Assembly (NCBI GenBank): GCA_023666335.1
Contig: JAMPCE010000016.1
Location: 1-57,274, forward strand
Reading direction: 5' to 3'
Length of the DNA stretch: 57,274 nt
DNA from: a bacterium
GTDB taxonomy: Bacteria; Bacillota; Clostridia; Lachnospirales; Lachnospiraceae
A program made the position numbers and the translations under genes. Each line of letters starts with the position of its first letter. Within the stretch, counting starts at the first letter, position 1. The notes under the pieces were generated by a model that worked only from the letters and a program-made list of their open reading frames with translations, was not told where the DNA came from and did no database searches. Shown here one piece after another: positions 8,630 to 19,398 of this stretch.

Positions 8630-9283
8630 TTATGAAAGCACACCTTCATCAATCAGCTCACTGAACTGATAGGTATAATAATCCGCCAGCTCTCTCTTCT
8701 TTGCATCCTGATATTCCGAATACTTATCGTAGACGGCGCAGACCTGCATCCCAGCCGCTTTCCCAGCCTGAATGCCGGGGATGATATCCTCAAACACAAG
8801 GCAGTTTTCCGGCTCGACAGAAAGTTCCTTTGCCACAGCCAGATAGATATCCGGCGCGGGTTTCCCTTTTTCTACCTCGTTCGCCGTCATGATACAGTGA
8901 AACTTTGACTCCATCCGATGCGCCTGCACGACATTTTCCACGAGTTCTCGGGAATTGCTGGTGGCGATCCCCACCTTGATGCCGTGCTCCGCGCAGTATG
9001 ACAGAAGTTCCCGAACGCCCTCCTTGATCGGCACCTCATGGGCGTACTTATCCCATGCCATGCGGTTCCAGTCCGCCTTGATCGTTTCCAGATCGTCCGG
9101 CAGGGAGAAACGCTCCTTAAAATAAGCCGCCGTCTCGGAAAAACTCATGCCCTCGATGCAGGCTTGCAGATTTTCCGGTAGCTCGATCCCGAATCTGCCG
9201 AGATATTCAATGTCGATCGCCCGCCAGATCCACATGGAATCCACCATAGAGCCGTCCAGATCAAAAATCACCGCTTCTATCAT
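8630..9283 (-). CDS. HAD-superfamily phosphatase/phosphoglucomutase-like protein
   Basis: The 217-residue HAD protein has motif I FDLDGSMVDS (nucleophile Asp near residue 8), motif II GIATSNS, a motif III Lys in EKGKPAPDIY and motif IV VFEDIIPG. The helical cap between motifs I and II is of the beta-phosphoglucomutase type. A sugar phosphate or nucleotide phosphatase is likely; the substrate is not predictable. GAAGG precedes the ATG. It is transcribed away from the YlbJ-like gene, and their shared upstream region is 97 bp. Confidence 0.9.
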   Translation of the reverse strand: MIEAVIFDLDGSMVDSMWIWRAIDIEYLGRFGIELPENLQACIEGMSFSETAAYFKERFSLPDDLETIKADWNRMAWDKYAHEVPIKEGVRELLSYCAEHGIKVGIATSNSRELVENVVQAHRMESKFHCIMTANEVEKGKPAPDIYLAVAKELSVEPENCLVFEDIIPGIQAGKAAGMQVCAVYDKYSEYQDAKKRELADYYTYQFSELIDEGVLS

Positions 9284-9318
9284 CTGTTTTCCTTCTTTCT
9301 TCTATCTTTTGCTGTTTG

Positions 9319-9348
9319 TCATTTTGAAACGCCCCTGCGGAATATACT
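9319..9348 (+). promoter_or_regulatory. Candidate sigma-E-type sporulation promoter for the YlbJ-like gene
   Basis: TCATTTT (9319-9325) and AATATACT (9341-9348), 15 bp apart, resemble the mother-cell sigma-E boxes (about ATATT and CATACANT). No good sigma-A pair is visible here. The call is also suggested by YlbJ being sigma-E-controlled in Bacillus. Confidence 0.35.
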
Positions 9349-9380
9349 GATGAGAGAACGTCCAAACAAGGAGCATCCGC

Positions 9381-10355
9381 ATGACAGCGATCCGCAGACC
9401 AAAGCAGGAAATCCGACGAAACTTCCTGCGCTTTCTGTATCTGGCACTCGGCATATATCTCATCGTTTTGTTGCTGCGCTTTCCCGCGCTTTCCCTGCAA
9501 TACGCGGCAACAGGGCTTAATCTCTGGTTTCAGAAGATGATCCCCACGCTTCTGCCGTTTATGATCCTCTCGGGCATTTTGATCCGCATGAATCTGACAG
9601 AAGAAATCGTCCGTTTCGTGCACCCGCTCCTGCATGTTTTCTTCGGCACTACGCCAAACGGTTCCTACACCCTGATCATGGGCTTTTTGTGCGGGTTTCC
9701 TATGGGTGCGCGCGTTGTCGGCGAACTTTACGGCGCGGGGAAACTCACCCGCCGGGAAGCGGAACGTCTGCTCGCTTTCAGCAACAACATCGGTCCCATC
9801 TATTTCCTGAGCTTCGCCATGCCCATGCTCGGCATCGAAAATGTGCGCCTGCCGTTTCTGATCATGTACGGGATCCCTCTGCTCTACGGCGTTCTGCTCA
9901 TGCGTGTCTTTCCTCTCTTCCCGAAAATGACCAAATCAGTCAATGCGATTTTGCCGGAAAACGGGATGAGACCACAGAAAGAAAAGGGATCGGTTTCTCT
10001 TCTTGCCGCTGTCGACGACGCGATTCTCTCAGGGCTCTTTGGTATCGCAAAGCTGGGCGGTTACATGGTATTCTTCAATCTGCTCAACATTCTCTTTGTG
10101 CCCTTTTCGCATCTTCCGTCCGGGCTGCCGGGTCTTTATAACGGTATGTTAGAGATCACGAGTGGAATTGACCGATTCGGTCAAAAGTATCCGCTCATGC
10201 TATTGATCCTGCTTCCGTTCGGCGGTTTTTCCTGTATCGCCCAGACTTACAGTATGATTAGTCACACGGATCTCTCCATCCGCCCGTATCTGTTTCACAA
10301 ACTTGCGCAGACAGCGCTCACGGCGCTGTGCTATCTGCTCCTGACATTCTTGTAA
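9381..10355 (+). CDS. ylbJ: YlbJ-like sporulation integral membrane protein (nucleoside-recognition domain)
   Basis: This 324-residue polytopic protein has about eight hydrophobic segments. The conserved Gate/nucleoside-recognition features include GFLCGFPMGARVVGELY (about residues 97-115), SNNIGPIYF (about 134-142) and a second half with LLPFGGFSCIAQTYSM. These patterns match YlbJ/SpoIVA-associated sporulation membrane proteins. The length is somewhat below the usual 400. It acts in the cell or forespore membrane, possibly as a transporter. AAGGAG lies upstream of the ATG. It stands alone, divergent from the HAD gene and convergent with the amidase gene. Confidence 0.8.
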   Translation: MTAIRRPKQEIRRNFLRFLYLALGIYLIVLLLRFPALSLQYAATGLNLWFQKMIPTLLPFMILSGILIRMNLTEEIVRFVHPLLHVFFGTTPNGSYTLIMGFLCGFPMGARVVGELYGAGKLTRREAERLLAFSNNIGPIYFLSFAMPMLGIENVRLPFLIMYGIPLLYGVLLMRVFPLFPKMTKSVNAILPENGMRPQKEKGSVSLLAAVDDAILSGLFGIAKLGGYMVFFNLLNILFVPFSHLPSGLPGLYNGMLEITSGIDRFGQKYPLMLLILLPFGGFSCIAQTYSMISHTDLSIRPYLFHKLAQTALTALCYLLLTFL

Positions 10356-10429
10356 TTTTCAGCTTGTTCTATGTGCACGGTTTCGCCAAGTCCTCTTTTT
10401 CTGTGAGGCTGTCAGATCTTGTTTTATGA

Positions 10430-11878
10430 TCATGGGTTTCGCCGTTTTCGTCTTCTGCGCCTTTTCCGCCTGCTCTTTAAGACCAGAAACGCCGTGAGCG
10501 CCGCGCCGACGACAAGAAGTGCGCAGACCAGACAGATCTTCAAAAAGTCGCCGACTGTCGGCGCAGTCTCTTCCTCTGCCTTTGGCGTCCGATGAATCTC
10601 CACATAGTTTTTCTGATCGGCATCAAGCGTCTGCAATCGGTCGGCTTCTTTGGCCCGGGCAGCGGCTTCCAGCGCCTCCTTTTTTGCCAGTTCCGCGGCG
10701 ATCTCCTCCTCCGTCTTGTAATCCATCGACGGCAGGGTGATGCTGTTGCTCTCGGTATACAGGTCATAGCCGTTATATCCCCGCACCATGACCTGCGGAA
10801 TCACATGCGGCGGCGCCTGTAGGGTGAAAGTAATCGTATCGGCGGCTTTATCCGTCCAGGCGTACCGAGGGGAAAAGGTCTTGCCGCCGTCGCAGCTGTA
10901 GTCGTAGTAGAGCATACCGCTATCATAATCCGCGGCGGAAAGAGAGACCGTGACCATGCCCGTCTCGGGCACGAGATCCGTCACCTCGATCATACAGATG
11001 TCCGGCTCCGTGCGGTCGGGCTGCACAACCCCTGACGGAAGCGGTATTTCCAATGTCTGATAGTTTCGGTAATCCGTCCCCAGCGTTTCCGAACGCAGAT
11101 GAAAATATTTGGCGACGCAGTCCGCATCCAGCCTCCCGAACGCCTCCCACTGTTCCCGTCCCTCGCAGAACGGTCTGTCGTTTTCGTGATCCATGTGACA
11201 GTGCTCGATCAGCACACAGGTGAGATCCTGCTCCCTTGCGTGACGGATGATGCCGTAGTAATCAATGCCGTCGTCGTTGAGCCTGGTCTTGATCCCCCGG
11301 GAAAAGAGACCCAGCTCCTCCAACGCTTTGATCTCGATATCGGCAAAGCTGTATCCCTCGCTGTAATAGCGGTCAAAGGCGGATACCCAGCACTCCGCGC
11401 CAAAGAGCGTGTTGTGGTCGGCGGAGAGGTTATAGTGCAGGCAGAACAAAAAGTCCGCATCCACGCTTTTTGCAAAGTCCACCCGCTCTTCCAGCGTCAG
11501 CTTTTTGTCCTCTGTTCTGGTCAGATAGACGGTGACGTTTTCGTATTGCTCCAGTTCCGCCTGCATGGCTTTTGCGGTGATGAGCGTCATATCTTTCTCC
11601 ACAAAGGCGTCGTACATTCCGCCCTCCTGGTCGCCACCGTGGCCGGGATCGATGACAACGACGATGTTTTCTTTCGCCGGCGTTTCCGGCACGTCGGACT
11701 GCCCGACGGGAACGCCTTCCGGATCGTCGTAATCCACTTCCTGCGCAGATACCGGAAAAACAGGAGAAAAGAGGCACAGGCAGGCAAAGAGCATCCCCGT
11801 GGCAAAAATCTTTATTTTGTTGTATAAAAGAAGCCGGCTTCTGTGGAAACCGGCTCCTCTGTTTCTGTTTGGACTCAT
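10430..11878 (-). CDS. Membrane-anchored N-acetylmuramoyl-L-alanine amidase (Amidase_3)
   Basis: The protein (482 residues) starts with a long basic leader and a hydrophobic signal ending PVSAQEV. The zinc amidase domain covers about residues 75-260: VVIDPGHGG carries the first zinc His, a conserved Glu sits in the FVEKDMTL stretch, then FLFCLHYN, and LIEHCHMDHEND supplies the final catalytic Glu. An Ig-like module (about 290-390), a charged helix and a C-terminal transmembrane segment with an Arg/Lys-rich tail follow. It should cleave the lactyl amide of peptidoglycan at the cell surface. A TTG 7 codons upstream is also in frame, but AGGAAAG placed 5 nt before the ATG at 11878 decides the start. 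It follows the coiled-coil gene by about 20 bp. Confidence 0.88.
   Translation of the reverse strand: MSPNRNRGAGFHRSRLLLYNKIKIFATGMLFACLCLFSPVFPVSAQEVDYDDPEGVPVGQSDVPETPAKENIVVVIDPGHGGDQEGGMYDAFVEKDMTLITAKAMQAELEQYENVTVYLTRTEDKKLTLEERVDFAKSVDADFLFCLHYNLSADHNTLFGAECWVSAFDRYYSEGYSFADIEIKALEELGLFSRGIKTRLNDDGIDYYGIIRHAREQDLTCVLIEHCHMDHENDRPFCEGREQWEAFGRLDADCVAKYFHLRSETLGTDYRNYQTLEIPLPSGVVQPDRTEPDICMIEVTDLVPETGMVTVSLSAADYDSGMLYYDYSCDGGKTFSPRYAWTDKAADTITFTLQAPPHVIPQVMVRGYNGYDLYTESNSITLPSMDYKTEEEIAAELAKKEALEAAARAKEADRLQTLDADQKNYVEIHRTPKAEEETAPTVGDFLKICLVCALLVVGAALTAFLVLKSRRKRRRRRKRRNP
11832..11855 (-). terminator. Terminator-like hairpin inside the amidase leader codons
   Basis: On the minus strand AGCCGGTTTC and GAAGCCGGCT form a 10-bp stem with one mismatch and a 4-nt loop, followed by TTCTTTTAT. 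It lies 23-46 bases inside the amidase coding region, so it could terminate the upstream coaD-containing transcript unless ribosomes or antitermination prevent it. Confidence 0.45.
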
Positions 11879-11899
11879 CTTTGCTTTCCTATGTAACAA

Positions 11900-12520
11900 C
11901 TACATCAGGTTCAGTTCCGGACCGGCTCCGGATCCGGCGGCTTCCCCTTCTCCCTCGGCTTCTTTCAGCATCTTTTCCACCTCTACGGGACGAAGCTCCG
12001 CGCGGTTTGCCTTGACCACTTCATAGTAACCGCTGATGGTATTGTAGAAGTTTTCGTAATGTTCCGTGGACGCCGTGAGCGAAACGGTCATGATATTCTC
12101 CAGATTGGAGAGCATATCGTCCAGATACTGCATGGCGGAAGTCCGAACGCCGTTCGCCTCCATAGTCGCCTTGTTCAGGATATCCTGCGCCTGCGTGGTC
12201 GCCATCCGCACGACCTCGTTCGCCTGCGCATAAGCCTGCTGCATGATCTCGTGCTCGTTGATCAGTTCCGTCGTCTGCACGGTCGCGTCCTTGATGAGCG
12301 CTTCCGCCTTGGAGCGGGCGTCGTTCAGGATCGCCTCCTTGTTGGAGATGATCTTCTGATACCGCTTGATCTCGTCCGGAGTCTTCATGCGCAGTTCCCG
12401 CAGAAGCTCGTCGATTTCTTCCTTATTCACGATGATGTTCGTCTTGGAGAGGGGCTGAAACTTACAGCCGTCGATGTAATCCTCAATTTCATCAATCAGT
12501 TGTTCAATTCTGCTGCTCAT
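11900..12520 (-). CDS. Coiled-coil protein, V-ATPase subunit H-like/DivIVA-like
   Basis: The 206-residue, highly helical protein opens MSSRIEQLIDEIEDYIDGC. A long Ala/Glu/Gln-rich coiled coil covers about residues 55-150 (RSKAEALIKDATVQTTELI, YAQANEVVRMATTQAQDIL), and it ends in an acidic Gly-rich tail. Related proteins follow coaD in other Clostridia and are often labelled ATPase subunit or DivIVA-like, without experimental support. A scaffold role at the membrane or division site is my inference. It starts 8 bp after the coaD stop. Confidence 0.7.
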   Translation of the reverse strand: MSSRIEQLIDEIEDYIDGCKFQPLSKTNIIVNKEEIDELLRELRMKTPDEIKRYQKIISNKEAILNDARSKAEALIKDATVQTTELINEHEIMQQAYAQANEVVRMATTQAQDILNKATMEANGVRTSAMQYLDDMLSNLENIMTVSLTASTEHYENFYNTISGYYEVVKANRAELRPVEVEKMLKEAEGEGEAAGSGAGPELNLM

Positions 12521-12528
12521 GCTCGCTC

Positions 12529-13017
12529 CTATCTTTTATATCCATATTTCTGATAGATTAATTTTCCCACAAAATCAGGTACGCATTCCGAGACGTCGCC
12601 GTTAAAGCTGGCAATCTCCTTTACCGTGGAAGAACTCAGGTAAGCGTATTCCAGGCTGGTCGTCAAGAACATGGTATCCAGCTTTCCCGCGGAGTATTTA
12701 TGGTTCGTCTGGGCGATCTGTAACTCGTACTCAAAATCCGTGAACGCCCGCAGACCCCTGACCGCCACATGGATATCTTTCTCTCTGGCATAATCGACCA
12801 GCAGACCGCTGAAAGAATCGATCGTCACGTTTGGGAGATCTTTGGTCGCTTCTTCTAACATTTTAACACGTTCTTCCACAGAAAACAATGGAGTCTTTGT
12901 TTTATTATTCAAGACGCTGACGGTCAATTCGTCAAAAATCGCGGACGCGCGCCTGATGATATCCAGATGCCCAAAAGTCACCGGATCGAAACTGCCCGGG
13001 TAAATTGCTGCTTTCAT
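12529..13017 (-). CDS. coaD: Phosphopantetheine adenylyltransferase
   Basis: This 162-residue enzyme makes dephospho-CoA from 4'-phosphopantetheine and ATP, the penultimate step of coenzyme A synthesis. The N-terminal [16 protein letters not shown] holds the nucleotidyl-transferase (T/H)xGH motif, RGLR follows at about residues 88-91, and YLSSSTVKE is the ISSTxxR-like motif. The length is typical. A well-placed promoter lies upstream, so it heads its own unit with the coiled-coil protein and perhaps the amidase, separate from rsmD. Confidence 0.96.
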   Translation of the reverse strand: MKAAIYPGSFDPVTFGHLDIIRRASAIFDELTVSVLNNKTKTPLFSVEERVKMLEEATKDLPNVTIDSFSGLLVDYAREKDIHVAVRGLRAFTDFEYELQIAQTNHKYSAGKLDTMFLTTSLEYAYLSSSTVKEIASFNGDVSECVPDFVGKLIYQKYGYKR

Positions 13018-13074
13018 GAAAAGCCCTCGCCATTTTGTCAGTATCAGTTTCTTGATCTTGTAGAACCAAAACCC

Positions 13075-13103
13075 ATGATACCATATTAAAACACTTTTGT
13101 CGA
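13075..13103 (-). promoter_or_regulatory. Sigma-A promoter for coaD
   Basis: On the minus strand TCGACA (13098-13103), a 17-bp spacer and TATCAT (13075-13080) each match consensus at 5 of 6 bases, about 60 bp upstream of the coaD ATG. Confidence 0.7.
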
Positions 13104-13158
13104 AATGTCTTTTGTTTTTTTGAAAATTTTAAAAATTTTTGTGAAAAACTGCGCGAAG

Positions 13159-13707
13159 TCACTTTTTTCGACAAAAAATGTGCCGATTGGTCTTATAAAC
13201 TTTCTCTTTTTCCAAAGAAAAGCCGCGCTCGTCCAGATAGGACAAGTCTCCCTTTAAGGAAGCCTCGATCACGATCAGCGTGTCGTCCGTCACAAAAGGA
13301 AGCCCCGAAAGCGCATCGAGCACCCGCTCCTCATGCCCGCAGTCATAAGGCGGATCCATGAAGATCACATCGACTGCCTTTTCGTGGATGCCATAGAGCG
13401 CGCTCACCGCGTCCGTCTGCAGGATCGTCGCCCGATCCGCCAGATGCGTAAATTGCAGATTTTCCCGAATGCAGGATAAGGCTTTTTTCTCATGTTCCGC
13501 AAAGTACGCGTGTCTTGCGCCGCGGCTTAGGGCTTCGATGCCGATGCCGCCGCTCCCCGCAAACAGATCCACGAACACCGCATCATACAGATACGGCTGT
13601 AACATATTAAAGAGGGTCTCCTTGATCCGATCCGTCGTCGGTCTGGTATCCGCCCCCTCCGGGGTCTTTAAGCGGAGGCTCCGCGCCGTTCCCGCGATCA
13701 CTCTCAT
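13159..13707 (-). CDS. rsmD: 16S rRNA (guanine(966)-N(2))-methyltransferase RsmD
   Basis: This 182-residue SAM-dependent methyltransferase opens MRVIAGTARSLRLKTP, has the SAM motif DLFAGSGGIGIEALSRGA (about residues 45-62) and the catalytic motif MDPPYDCG (about 119-126). It modifies the N2 of G966 in helix 31 of 16S rRNA. It lies just downstream of parC with about 16 bp between them and before coaD, a common gene order in Firmicutes. Confidence 0.95.
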   Translation of the reverse strand: MRVIAGTARSLRLKTPEGADTRPTTDRIKETLFNMLQPYLYDAVFVDLFAGSGGIGIEALSRGARHAYFAEHEKKALSCIRENLQFTHLADRATILQTDAVSALYGIHEKAVDVIFMDPPYDCGHEERVLDALSGLPFVTDDTLIVIEASLKGDLSYLDERGFSLEKEKVYKTNRHIFCRKK

Positions 13708-13723
13708 AGTTTTGCGCTCCTTT

Positions 13724-15957
<2,234 letters not shown>

Positions 15958-15961
<4 letters not shown>

Positions 15962-17886
15962 ACGTCAAGTTCCGCCTCCTGCGCATTCTTGTAAATAAAC
16001 GCCTTCCGGGGCGGCACTTCCGTCCCCATCAGCATCTCCGTGACCTCGCTCGCCATACGGGCGTCCTCGATCTCCACCAGCTTCAAGAGCCGCTTGTCGG
16101 GATCTAAGGTCGTCTCCCAGAGCTGCTCGGCGTCCATCTCGCCAAGACCCTTATACCGCTGTAAGGTGAAAGGTCCTTTGTGCCGCTTGCGGTATTTTTC
16201 CAGCGCCTTATCGTCGTAAAGGTACTCCTCCGCCCCTTTCGACGGCATGGCTTTATAGAGGGGCGGCATGGCGATATAGACATGGCCCTCGTAAATCAAT
16301 TCCGGCATAAAGCGGTAAAACAGGGTGAGCAGCAGCGTGGAAATGTGCGCGCCGTCCACATCCGCATCCGCCATGATGATGATCTTGTCGTAGCGCAGCT
16401 TCGAGATATCGAAATCGTTACCGTAGCCCTCCGAGAAGCCGCAGCCGAAAGCGTTGATCATGGTCTTGATCTCGGCGTTGGCAAGGACTTTGTCGATGCT
16501 TGCCTTTTCCACGTTCAAAATCTTGCCGCGGATCGGCAGGATCGCCTGATACATACGGTTTCTGGCGGTCTTTGCGCTGCCGCCCGCAGAATCGCCCTCC
16601 ACGATGAAGATCTCGCATTTGGAAGCGTCTTTGGATTCGCAGTTTGCCAGTTTCCCGTTGGAGTCAAAGGAAAACTTCTGTTTGGTCAAAAGATTTGTCT
16701 TTGCCTTCTCCTCCGCCTTGCGGATCTTAGCGGCTTTCTCCGCGCAGCCGATGATGCTTTTGAGCGTCTCCAGATTGCGGTCAAAATAGCGGACGATCTC
16801 GTCTCCCGTGATCTTGCTCACGACTTTTGCCGCATCCTGATTGTCCAGTTTGGTCTTCGTCTGCCCCTCAAAGCGGGGATCCGGATGCTTGATGGAGACC
16901 ACCGCCGTCATGCCGTTTCGCACGTCCGCACCTGTGAAGTTGATGTCCTTTTCCTTTAAGATGTTAAGGCCCCTGGCGTAAGTGTTGATAACGTTCGTGA
17001 ACATGGTCTTAAAACCCGTCAGGTGCGTGCCGCCCTCGGCGTTGTAGATATTGTTGCAGAATCCCAGCACATTTTCGTGGAACTCGTTCACATACTGCAG
17101 GGCGCATTCCACGGTGATCCCCTCGGCTTCCCCCTTAAAGTAGATGACGTCGTGGACGGTCTCGCGGGACTTGTTCATATCCTTGATAAAGCCCACGATC
17201 CCCTCCGGTTCGTGGTACTCGATGTGCTCCACTTCCGCGCCGCGCTTATCCTCGTAGATGATGGTAAGTTCCGGGTTTAAGTACGCCGTCTCATGCAGGC
17301 GGCTCTTGACGTCGTCCTCCTTGAAGCGGGTCTTGTCAAAAATGGTGTCGTCCGGCAGGAAATTGATGGTTGTGCCGGATTCTCTGGTCTTTCCCACCAC
17401 AGGAAGCAGACCGTCTTTCAATTCCAGCGTGGGAATGCCGCGCTCATAATGATCCTCATAGATCTGCCCGCCGGTCTTGACCGTCACATGAAGGTAAGTG
17501 GACAGCGCATTCACCACCGAAGAGCCTACACCGTGTAGTCCGCCGCTGGTCTTGTAAGCTTCGTTGTCAAATTTGCCGCCCGCGTGCAGTGTGGTAAACA
17601 CCAGCCGCTCCGCGCTGATGCCCTTTTCGTGCATGCCGACGGGGATGCCGCGCCCGTTATCCGAGACCGTGGCGGAGCCGTCCGCCTCAAGCGTCACCCG
17701 AATGGTCGTGCAGAAGCCCGCCAGATGCTCGTCCACCGCATTGTCCATGATCTCGTAGATCAGGTGGTTTAAACCTTTTGTGGAGACGCTGCCGATATAC
17801 ATGCCGGGGCGTACTCTGACCGCTTCCAAACCCTCCAGGACGGTAATGCTGGAAGCATCGTATGTGTTTGTATCTGTTTTTGCCAT
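15958..17886 (-). CDS. parE: DNA topoisomerase IV-type subunit B
   Basis: This 642-residue ATPase subunit carries the GHKL features EIMDNAVDEHLAG, DNGRGIPVG and GGLHGVGSSVVNALS. A transducer domain and the TOPRIM motifs EGDSAGGSA, PIRGKILNVEKA and MADADVDGAHI follow. It lacks the inserted domain of proteobacterial GyrB, as expected here. Partner of the downstream subunit A gene, with a 4-bp stop/start overlap that suggests translational coupling. Its upstream region holds the first copy of the structured repeat, whose edge lies 37 bp before the ATG. Confidence 0.92.
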
Positions 17887-17922
17887 AATACGTTTTCCTC
17901 ATTTATAAAGTTTATAGATAGG

Positions 17923-18171
17923 CGTTTGCGAAACTCATTCATGGTTATTGAAATTTGCAAATATAGCGTCAATGTGTAGTGTGCGGCTTGCCGTATCCGC
18001 AGACAGACTCTTGGAGGCCGTCAGCACTTAACGAAGTCATTTTGAGTTTAGTGCTGCTACGGCTGGAATGAAGCGCAAGCGGGTCTGGCAGCGGATATGG
18101 TATGCTGCACACGGCAGTCATTTATACTATATCTTGTAAATTTTAGCATATATTTTGTGTTTTTGCAAAGG
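17923..18171. repeat. Structured intergenic element, copy 1 of 3
   Basis: About 249 bp fill most of the 419-bp gap between parE and the response regulator gene. The ends are inverted (GCGTTTGCGAAACTC at left; at right GTTTTTGCAAAG). An outer helix pairs 17980-18008 with 18083-18111 over nearly 29 bp. An inner helix pairs CAGCACT (18022-18028) with AGTGCTG (18050-18056). A conserved core, TGGAATGAAGCGCAAGCG, lies at about 18064-18081 before the closing GTCTGG. It holds no ORF of note. Copies 2 and 3 are at 54001 and 55134. Beyond the element, 18172-18250 is plain AT-rich sequence. Confidence 0.8.
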
Positions 18172-18250
18172 GTAAATACAAGATACAGTATTATTTTCTA
18201 TATCATTTGAGAGAAAAACAAAAAAACTTTAAATCTTTTTATGCGGTATG

Positions 18251-18259
18251 TGTTATACT
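18251..18259 (+). promoter_or_regulatory. Extended -10 promoter for the response regulator
   Basis: TGTTATACT is an extended -10 element (TGn followed by TATACT), about 47 bp upstream of the ATG at 18306. The -35 region is weak. Confidence 0.5.
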
Positions 18260-18305
18260 GAAAGCCAAACAAAAATGATTCCCATTCTCATAGAAAGGCA
18301 TACAT

Positions 18306-19028
18306 ATGACCAGAATCTTATTACTCGAAGATGACGCCAGCCTCATTGACGGTTTAGAATACGCCCTGCGCAAAAACGATTTCCATGTGGAGACCGTGCG
18401 CACGGTAAAGGAAGCCCTGAATCGACTGAATCAGTCAACGGACACTTCCGCGGCGCGGTACGATCTCCTGCTCCTCGACGTTACCCTGCCGGACGGCACA
18501 GGGTTCGAGGTTTGTGAAATGGCGCGGGAAAAGGATCCTCTGCTCCCGATCATCTTTCTTACGGCTTCCGACGAGGAAGTCAACGTGATCCGCGGGCTGG
18601 ACAGCGGCGCGGACGACTATATCACAAAACCTTTCAAGATCGGGGAATTGAACGCCCGCATCCGTGCGCTGCTGCGGCGTGCAGGCGGTTCATCGGATAC
18701 GGACCACGCTTCCTCCACGATCGCTTCCGGCGGAATCGTCATCGACCTTGCGGCAAACCGCGTGACGCTGCACGGAAAGCCGCTTCCGCTGACCCGCGCG
18801 GAATACCGCCTGCTGTCGCTGCTTATGCAAAATGCGGGCAGGGTCGTGACCCGCGAGATCATTCTGGATAAGCTGTGGGACGAAAACGGCGACTTTGTGG
18901 ACGACAATACCCTGTCCGTCTATGTGCGGCGGCTGCGGGAAAAGATCGAGCGCGACCCCTCGCATCCGGAACATCTTGTCACCGTGCGGGGATTCGGCTA
19001 TCGTTTTGAATCATTGACAAAAATATGA
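18306..19028 (+). CDS. OmpR/PhoB-family response regulator
   Basis: The 240-residue regulator has a receiver domain (RILLLEDDASLIDGLEYAL; phosphoacceptor Asp in LLLLDVTLPDG near residue 58; conserved Lys in ITKPFKIGEL). A C-terminal winged helix follows (about residues 135-238), with LTRAEYRLLSLLMQNAGRVV and the recognition region NTLSVYVRRLREKIE. The kinase encoded 0.9 kb downstream is the obvious partner, and the pair precedes an ABC transporter, the layout of Bce/Vra-type antimicrobial-peptide detoxification systems. A toxin-antitoxin cassette now separates regulator and kinase. Confidence 0.93.
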   Translation: MTRILLLEDDASLIDGLEYALRKNDFHVETVRTVKEALNRLNQSTDTSAARYDLLLLDVTLPDGTGFEVCEMAREKDPLLPIIFLTASDEEVNVIRGLDSGADDYITKPFKIGELNARIRALLRRAGGSSDTDHASSTIASGGIVIDLAANRVTLHGKPLPLTRAEYRLLSLLMQNAGRVVTREIILDKLWDENGDFVDDNTLSVYVRRLREKIERDPSHPEHLVTVRGFGYRFESLTKI

Positions 19029-19047
19029 ATAACGCATACAATTGTAT
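19014..19047 (+). promoter_or_regulatory. Promoter with palindromic operator for the RelB/PIN toxin-antitoxin operon
   Basis: TTGACA (19014-19019), a 17-bp spacer and TACAAT (19037-19042) form a strong promoter that begins inside the last codons of the response regulator. The perfect 12-bp palindrome ATACAATTGTAT (19036-19047) overlaps the -10 box, as expected for an autoregulatory antitoxin site. Confidence 0.75.
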
Positions 19048-19089
19048 AAGAAAATATATAACTCATCTATCTGAAAGGAGATTATAACA

Positions 19090-19398
19090 ATGGCAGAGCA
19101 GGCACTCGTACAGGTACGCTTAGACAAAGATTTACGAGATGAAGTGGCAGACATTTACGCAAAAATGGGGCTCGATATACCGACCGCTATTCGGATGTTT
19201 TTTGCCCGTACAAAAATTGAAAAAGGAATTCCTTTTGAGACTACCCTTCCAAGAACTGACGAAAAAATGCTGCGGGAAAGAGGGTTGCAGGCACTTGAAA
19301 ATATCAGGATCAATGCGGAGACGCTTCCGGAGATGACGCCGGACGAGATCAACGCAGAGATTGCTGCAATCCGTGCCAAGCAGAAGGAGGGTCGATAA
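19090..19398 (+). CDS. RelB/DinJ-family antitoxin
   Basis: This 102-residue protein starts with a ribbon-helix-helix segment typical of RelB/DinJ (VQVRLDKDLRDEVADIYAKM, then DIPTAIRMFFARTKIEKGIP). The C-terminal half is helical and charged, suited to wrapping a toxin. It should neutralise the PIN toxin encoded next and repress the shared promoter through the palindrome at 19036-19047. GAAAGGAG precedes the ATG. Its stop codon overlaps the toxin start as TAATG. Confidence 0.88.
   Translation: MAEQALVQVRLDKDLRDEVADIYAKMGLDIPTAIRMFFARTKIEKGIPFETTLPRTDEKMLRERGLQALENIRINAETLPEMTPDEINAEIAAIRAKQKEGR

Noticed and set aside
11099-11827. Plus-strand open frame of 242 codons opposite the amidase
   Set aside because: It is the complement of a well-supported gene, with no ribosome site or recognisable domain.
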